The translations under genes were made by a program, and so were the position numbers. From NCBI GenBank assembly GCA_019055375.1, contig JAHQIW010000721.1, positions 1-64,000 on the forward strand: 64,000 bases of DNA. The letters run 5' to 3'. Each line of letters begins with the position of its first letter. Position 1 is the stretch's first letter. Shown piece after piece: positions 57,950 to 64,000 of this stretch. Source of the stretch: Parelaphostrongylus tenuis. Taxonomy: Eukaryota; Nematoda; Chromadorea; Rhabditida; Metastrongylidae. The notes under the pieces were generated by a model. It did not search any database, was not told where the DNA came from, and worked only from the letters and a program-made list of their open reading frames with translations.

Positions 57950-60290
57950 CCCATTTTTTGCTTCTCTCATGGCTTAAGGTGAAATTCGGATCACATTGAT
58001 GAGTTTGGATAATCTGGTAAATAGCTTTATTACATAAAGAAGTCCACAACGACTAACGCACGGTCTGGCTTCAAGTTTGCGACGAACGGTGCGCGATTAT
58101 TTAGATGACATTCGCGGGAAAGTTCACATGAGGCTCGCCGGTAGATTGAACGTCGATGCAGTTTTAGTACACTACAGAGGACGTCAACGTTAAAGAGCTA
58201 AAAAATTTTTGAGTGTCCTAAGAAAAACGTCCCAAATACGGAGCTTGTTTTCTACGACAGATCGGCAAGTATGCTCATATTCCAAGATCTGAGTGACACC
58301 TTTGAAATTTTTGGATTTTGGTCAATAGCTGTAGCCCATATATGCAGGATATGGAAAGATCTACTGTACGTACGATTTTAGAATTGCTTCAAGGAATCTG
58401 ATAACCAAGTTCTCTGTAATCAAATTTTTTTTCCTGCATAATAAATAGACGAAAACATGGTCATGGTCGCGGGTACATAACAAATTTGAAATTTGTTAAA
58501 TTTTCTTCAAAAGATTACCAAGAAGAAAAACGCGTTTAACGAAAATAATCTATGCAAGTCTATAATCTAGAAAGGTCAACGCTTGACGCAGCGGTATATT
58601 TGTTATGGTTCGAAAGGTCATGAAGGCACCGCATACGTTGAGAGCAGGTGGTGATCACGGTGTGCATTAAATGCGTATCGATCGACTCCATATATTATTG
58701 GTATTCATTCGTAGATTAGTGTCGCGATAGATGTGCTACCACTCCACCACCATCACCACCTGCACAACATTACGTGGAGAGTGACCTCTACTGGAAAATG
58801 AAAAGTCGCGCGTGGCATGTTGATAAATGAATGAATTGCATCTTTCTCCTAAGCATCGGCATCGGCTTACTACACTGAAATTTAAATGGATAGATCACTT
58901 GAGTTACATTCTACGTAGCTTTCAAAATCTATAGAACACTCTTGTGAGAATCAGGAGACTTTATAAAATTCTTTACTGCTGACTTATATCATATTGTTTG
59001 CTGAAAGACGCCTTGCCGCATTTTCTCATATAAGGTTACAACTTGAGAAAATAATGTCGCTAGGAATGGGACAGTTGCAGGTATTTTTATTTGAAAATTA
59101 TTCAAGCGTTTTTATCTTATCAGCACTCAACCAAAGACCGTCATGAGAACGAAAAGATGGGAGCATCAATCACTACTTGGTCTCCGAATGAAAAGAATCC
59201 GATAGCACAGCCCACGGAGTCTCACACAGTTGCATGCATATACTTTGACCAGATACCGATTCACACGAAGATAACTAGTACGATATTGAATTATTTTCAA
59301 ATGGTAGGTCGTTATTATAAGAATTCATTGGAATGCAGGAAATTGAATGAATGAACAGATGGTATCAAACAACATAACGTTGAATTTGTCGTAGAATAAA
59401 CAAAACATGTCCAAGAAATGTTGACTGATCTCAAATCAAGGCGCAAACCTTAAGTTCTATTACGGATTGTCAGGAGATCGAAAGCGAACGCAACCATCGA
59501 TAATAAAAGACCTTGTACAAAATTACCAAAGCTTGACGGAAGATAAAGGGTTTATACTGGAGAAAGACACTGAAAAATTTGAACAACTGCCAAGGAAAGG
59601 CAAGAGAAAATGGAAATTGATGTCGTAAATCGATTTTGAAAGTTCCACACATTGCTTCAAGATTCAACATTACACGATGTCATCAAGGACACCTACGCTT
59701 ATATATAGGTGTAAAAAATTTGCAGGAATGAAGTTTGGTCGTTCACATGTTGAGCATGTTGTCGGGATGTGAAGAAAGAAAAACGAGAGCGCACGTTATG
59801 AGAGTGATGGAAGACCTAAATGGGACGGCTCAGTGAAAAGAAGACTGATGGAAGAAAAAGTTTGATAGATCGCCAAAAAGATGATTGTAGGAATAGCTAA
59901 CAAGTCAATAGATGGGTGGGTGAGGTAGCCATAAGATGACTCGGGGCGTGCCTGAAACCTGAAGATAACCTACGAAAACAGAAAATTATGGAATAATCGT
60001 TCACTAAAGAGATTTTGGCTTCTGAAGTAAGCTTCAAAATGGTTACACCTCCATTACCACGTCATATTGTGATACTGTACAACCATATGAAGCGCTGTTC
60101 ACCAAAACAGCAAAAGGAGTTGATGTTTAAATCACACTTGAATTTTGAATTCGTGGAAGCTAGCTGGGGATTTGGTTAAAAGTTAGTGATGTAGAATCGA
60201 CGACTCTGTAGTATGATATCAAACGACAAGTAGACCTTACAACTCAATAGTACTTCATAATTCGAAAACAATTTCGCTATTGTACGCAGA
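57950..60290. other. Intergenic sequence, nothing recognised
   Basis: AT-rich, with short open frames of biased composition and no splice support. Confidence 0.4.
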
Positions 60291-60437
60291 TATATACATA
60301 CATACATATCTATCTATCTGTCTATCAACATAAATATATATATATATATATATTTAGAGCAAATATGTATGTATATCTTCACATACACATATATGCACGT
60401 TATATATGTATGTGCGTATGCGTGAATATATACATGA
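60290..60437. repeat. Mixed ATAC/CTAT/TA microsatellite
   Basis: acatacatacat, ctatctatctgtctat, then a (TA)n run and (TATGTATG)-type repeats. Confidence 0.85.
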
Positions 60438-61329
60438 ATCTATATTGGTGTATGATCAGCTGAACGTCAAATCTGTATGAGCCTTATAAATCTTCGCTCC
60501 ATACAGTTTGCTCCTTAGTCCAAAGATTGCCGTACCACTTAAGGAGAGAAATCAAGTGAATAAGAACACGTTTCAAGACAAGACCTGAATTGAACAACAT
60601 AAAAAAAATTAGCCAGTGTATTTCGCTCACTCTGGAGGGTCTGCGGACAAAGAACATCCATAAAGACAAAAACAAAGAAGGAAGACAATCTATAAAAGAT
60701 TAGAAAAGAACTGCTAAAAAGAATTTGTCCATGATTTCTCTTGATATTTCTTTCACTTCTTTGTGGTCTTCTATCAGAATGGAAACGACTTGTTGCAACC
60801 TCTATAGCTACTAGTCGGGTAATGCAGGATTTCATTGCCGTCACAAAAATCGCTGTAGTTCATGAAGAATCCGACTCATAAAACAGCAGACTTCGCCGGT
60901 TCATAAAATGAGGCAGTTTCCTATGGTGAAGATCTGAAAACGTTATATTACGGTTTAATTGTCGTTACTGAATTCGCTGCAGACGTGGAAGAACCAGATT
61001 TGTAAGACGGTGAGCTTTCTTCCAATCTTCTATGCTTGTCTTTTGTGAAAGCCTGAAAGACGCGGGGCTGCGACTATCTCGAAGTTCGCAAGGAAAACAG
61101 AGTTCAACCAGCATTCAACGTCTGAGAATGACAGATCCTCAAACAGCACCTGGAAACTTCCGTGGACGACAGTCGCAAATAACGGAACGAGTGTCTGCAC
61201 TGGCACATGTACAAATTGGGAAATGGGTTACCTACACATCTAAGTAGATAGTGAAAATTTATTATAAAAGTAGATAGTGATATCAAATTGATCAATCCTT
61301 GATGGATAAGCCAGAATTTGTTTCATTTA

Positions 61330-61572
61330 ACACTATTTGAGGTATTCATAACTGAAGTCTTCATCGACTCGCGGTGGCGTACTGAATTGAGTCCCAATCA
61401 AGATTTACCAGGTCAGTGCTGCTGTCCTTCCAGACTGGTCTGGTACCAAATCACCGACGCCAGAGGCATGTAAGGGTTGCTGAGCCTCGAGCACAGGATC
61501 GAACCTTCGACCATCGATTAATCGACCACGAGTGTGTCACAGAGCACCTCTAACCACTGCGCCAAACGCACT
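61330..61572 (-). repeat. tRNA-derived SINE (family B), best-preserved copy
   Basis: The minus strand begins tggcgcagtggttagaggtg (an excellent tRNA box A region) and has ggttcgatcctgtgc (box B) some 50 nt on, then a body ctctggcgtcggtgatttgg, taccagaccagtctgg, ending gaatacctcaaat. It cannot form an intact tRNA acceptor stem and is followed by a SINE body shared with three other copies. Confidence 0.75.
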
Positions 61573-61683
61573 CAGTTGTGAATTACCTTGTACTACGTCT
61601 TTTATAAGCCCTTTCAAGAAAGCATTATAGTCTAATACTTCAGACATTTTCTCCGAAGAATTCGGCATACATAATCATTCAAA

Positions 61684-61915
61684 GTTTGAGGTGATTGAAT
61701 GCATATCTGGAATTTACAATGACTCTCGGTGGCCTACCGCCGTATCAAATCAGTGCTGCTCATCCTCCCAGACAAGTTTGCGATCAGTCTGGTACCAATT
61801 TACTGGCTCTGGAGGGATGGATGGCTTGGTGGGCCGTGAGCGCGGGATCCAACCATCGACCTTGTGTGCTATGCAAATCACCTCTATCCAATGTGCCTCT
61901 ATTAAATATTCAAAG
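61684..61915 (-). repeat. tRNA-derived SINE (family B), adjacent copy
   Basis: Same orientation as the copy 110 nt away: attggatagaggtgatttgc (box A-like), ggttggatcccgcgc (box B-like), then ggtaccagactgatcgcaaa and an end tgcattcaatcacctcaaac. Confidence 0.7.
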
Positions 61916-63176
61916 TAGCTCTTTATATTGATATCATAAATAACAAAGAATAGTCTTAAGATTAGGTTCACAAATTTAAGTCATTACAGAGCGAATAATC
62001 GATAAATTTGAGAAATGATGCAATAATTCAAACATATGGAAGTACAGTATCTTAAGATAATCTTCATACAATTTTCGAAAGTTTCTACCCAATAATAGAA
62101 GCGATGGCATTGATATACAAAGTAGGGAACTACAGTATGTTCTTAGGAGCACCGATAGCTGAATTCACGTAGAATCTACGGAGCCACTTCTTAGAGGGTG
62201 TTCCTGACTGAACGGAATGCTTGACAAATCAAGAATTGATATGGCATCAAAATATTACCACTGTTACACTCATGTAATTAAAAATGCCTAGATAGTATAG
62301 AAAAGTCATGTAATAGTTTTGCGGAGCATGACTTTGCGGCATTTAAATTACAAATATAATAGTTCTGGTTTATTGATAAGCTCTCATAGTCCATAATTGG
62401 GTAAGTAAATTTGCGTAAAACTAAAAATGAATAAAAACATTGATTCTCCATAACAAAAATCACCTAGAGGTCAACGTCTAAACTAGAGTATGGTTCGGTA
62501 GATGTCGTTCCGATCAGTTAGTTATCAACACCTGCAACAAGCGGGCGCGACGTAATTCTGTTCTATGCGTTTTGAATGACCGTCGGCTCACTATGACCTT
62601 GACAAGCATATGGAGGTCGGCGATCTGCTCTTCGACGATTGATAGGCGAAGTTTTGATTTTGTCGATGGAGACTGTTTCCATCGAGTGTCATTCATCACT
62701 AGGAAGTAGTGCTAGCATTCATGACAGACAACGGCAGCGTTATGCGCACAGTTTAGGACGTTATCATCAATCAAAGATATTTATGATTTTGATTTTAAAT
62801 GATTTAATGACGGGTAAGAAACACTAGCCGTACCAAGTATCTTTTGGAAGAAGGTAAGAAAAATGCATACTATAATAAAATTTGATTGAGTGCGTGGACG
62901 CAGCGATTAGAAGTGCTGTAAGATAAATTTATGGTCGTCGGCTCGATCTCACGCAGCGATCGCACTGTGGCCTTTAGCCTTTCGAGATCAACAAACTGGT
63001 GTCAGACTTGTATAGGAGGATGAAAACGATGACTTGATCATTTCTTAGCCATTGCAAGGCTTTCCTAAAACCAAACATTGTTCAGTTACCTCGAGGATTC
63101 TGTAAAATAAACCGAATGCATGGAGCGTTCTTATAACATTAATCGACGACCAACGCGTTATCATGTACCTATTATT
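61916..63176. other. Intergenic sequence, nothing firm
   Basis: One open stretch on the minus strand (62699-62529, MNDTRWKQSPSTKSKLRL then SIVEEQIADLHMLVKV, ending TTGCAG/gtgttg) has a weak donor and no partner exon. Confidence 0.35.
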
Positions 63177-63751
63177 AGCCGTTCCATAGGCTTTGGAGCT
63201 CCAGCAATAAGCACCAACTTAGTAATCAGAAGCAAATCAAATTGCAATGTTTTGGTATCGTTCAATTGCGCATACTCTTCCAAGTATTTTAGTATACAGA
63301 GTGCTTATACTTGTTTTGAGATAGAGCTGTCTTGAGAACAAATTCGTTGGCTACTCATGCACGAATGGTGCCGAGGGGAAAAATGCTAATGAAGAGGCGT
63401 TCAAGACTAGTGGAGCTTAGGGCGATGATACAGCTGCAGAAAGGGCAACTACGGAGTGATCCTCGAAGTTCAAAGCTGGACAGAACAGTCTGAGGACCAA
63501 TCGCGCTCGAAGCATCCACAGGAACTCCATTAATCTTACGCATTTTTCCCTACGCGCCATTCGTGCATGAGTAGCAAGCGAATTTGTTCCTACGACACCT
63601 ACAGCTTGAAGCAAGTATGGGAAAGTTGCATACTAAAATGTTCACAAGAAAATACGCAGTTGAACGATACCTAAATTATGCAATTTTGATTACTTTTGGC
63701 TAACAAAATTGGTGTTCATTGCTTTAGTGACAAAACTTATGGAACGAGACT
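63177..63751 (+). mobile_element. Short terminal-inverted-repeat mariner derivative (family 2), copy 3
   Basis: Ends agccgttccataggcttt and aaaacttatggaacgagact, eroded versions of the 17-bp repeat of copy 2. Internal matches: tttgagatagagctgtcttg, aacaaattcgttggctactc, then ggcgatgatacagctgcaga, agggcaactacggag. More diverged than copy 2. Confidence 0.8.
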
Positions 63752-64000
63752 TTATGATTTAAGTATGACACAGAAGATCCCAACAGGCCATAATTGAATG
63801 TAATCATTTCCCACAGGAATATTTATTAAGCTCCTTTGCATGCATTTTTTACGAAAATCAGCAAAAGGAAAGAAATAAACAATCTTACATGTTGATTTGA
63901 CAATTTTTACGTCCTTGGGTCAGCCACGGAGAACTCAATAGCTAGTTTCATGGCACGCGCCAGGGACGAGTGAAGACCATCATTTACGTTCGTTCAAGTA

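Noticed and set aside
61032..61247. Plus-strand frame ending ...VQIGKWVTYTSK
   Set aside because: No convincing acceptor, no poly(A) signal after the stop and no recognisable motif.
62529..62699. Minus-strand MNDTRW... frame resembling a first exon
   Set aside because: Weak donor (gtgttg), no partner exon and no recognised family; noted only in the intergenic entry.

Overview
The window is eukaryotic and most likely comes from a clade V (strongylid, hookworm-like) nematode. Coding exons are short and separated by introns full of repeats. Introns have GT(A/G)AGT donors and TTTCAG/TTTTAG acceptors. Diverged mariner, Penelope-like (GIY-YIG) and RTE-type LINE remnants are scattered throughout, and there is a decayed major sperm protein (MSP) copy, a family known only from nematodes. 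Most long open frames are fortuitous, because the real coding exons are mostly under 200 bp.

The one gene that can be reconstructed with confidence is on the minus strand, from about 35.53 kb down to 15.05 kb. I joined 18 exons whose reading phases all agree (2088 nt, 695 codons plus stop). They encode a ZMIZ/Tonalli-type SP-RING protein, a PIAS-related SUMO ligase or transcription co-regulator. Its parts are a Pro/Gln/Met-rich N-terminus with a polyQ tract, the ZMIZ-specific central domain, the SP-RING zinc finger, a tail with a SUMO acceptor motif, and an acidic C-terminus. The intron after the SP-RING exon starts with GC instead of GT. The 5' end is unresolved: the first recognised exon may be SL trans-spliced, or further exons may lie in the 35.5-52.5 kb region.

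Layout: 0-13.2 kb is intergenic, with tRNA-derived SINEs, mariner and Penelope fragments, a foldback element and an RTE LINE remnant. The ZMIZ gene occupies 13.7-35.5 kb, and its introns carry two mariner-derived deletion elements, a Penelope-like element, SINEs and AT microsatellites. From 35.5 to 52.5 kb lies possible 5' region, with GC-richer patches, another Penelope copy, a short terminal-inverted-repeat element and SINEs. From 52.5 to 64 kb there is a tentative small minus-strand gene (55 kb), an MSP pseudogene (57.6-57.9 kb), two adjacent SINEs (61.3-61.9 kb) and a third terminal-inverted-repeat element (63.2-63.75 kb).

I found no CRISPR, bacterial operon or other system that I would call a new biological system. 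The most interesting items are the compact nematode ZMIZ gene with its GC-AG intron, hammerhead-ribozyme-like cores kept in four Penelope remnants, the foldback repeat family, and the MSP pseudogene.
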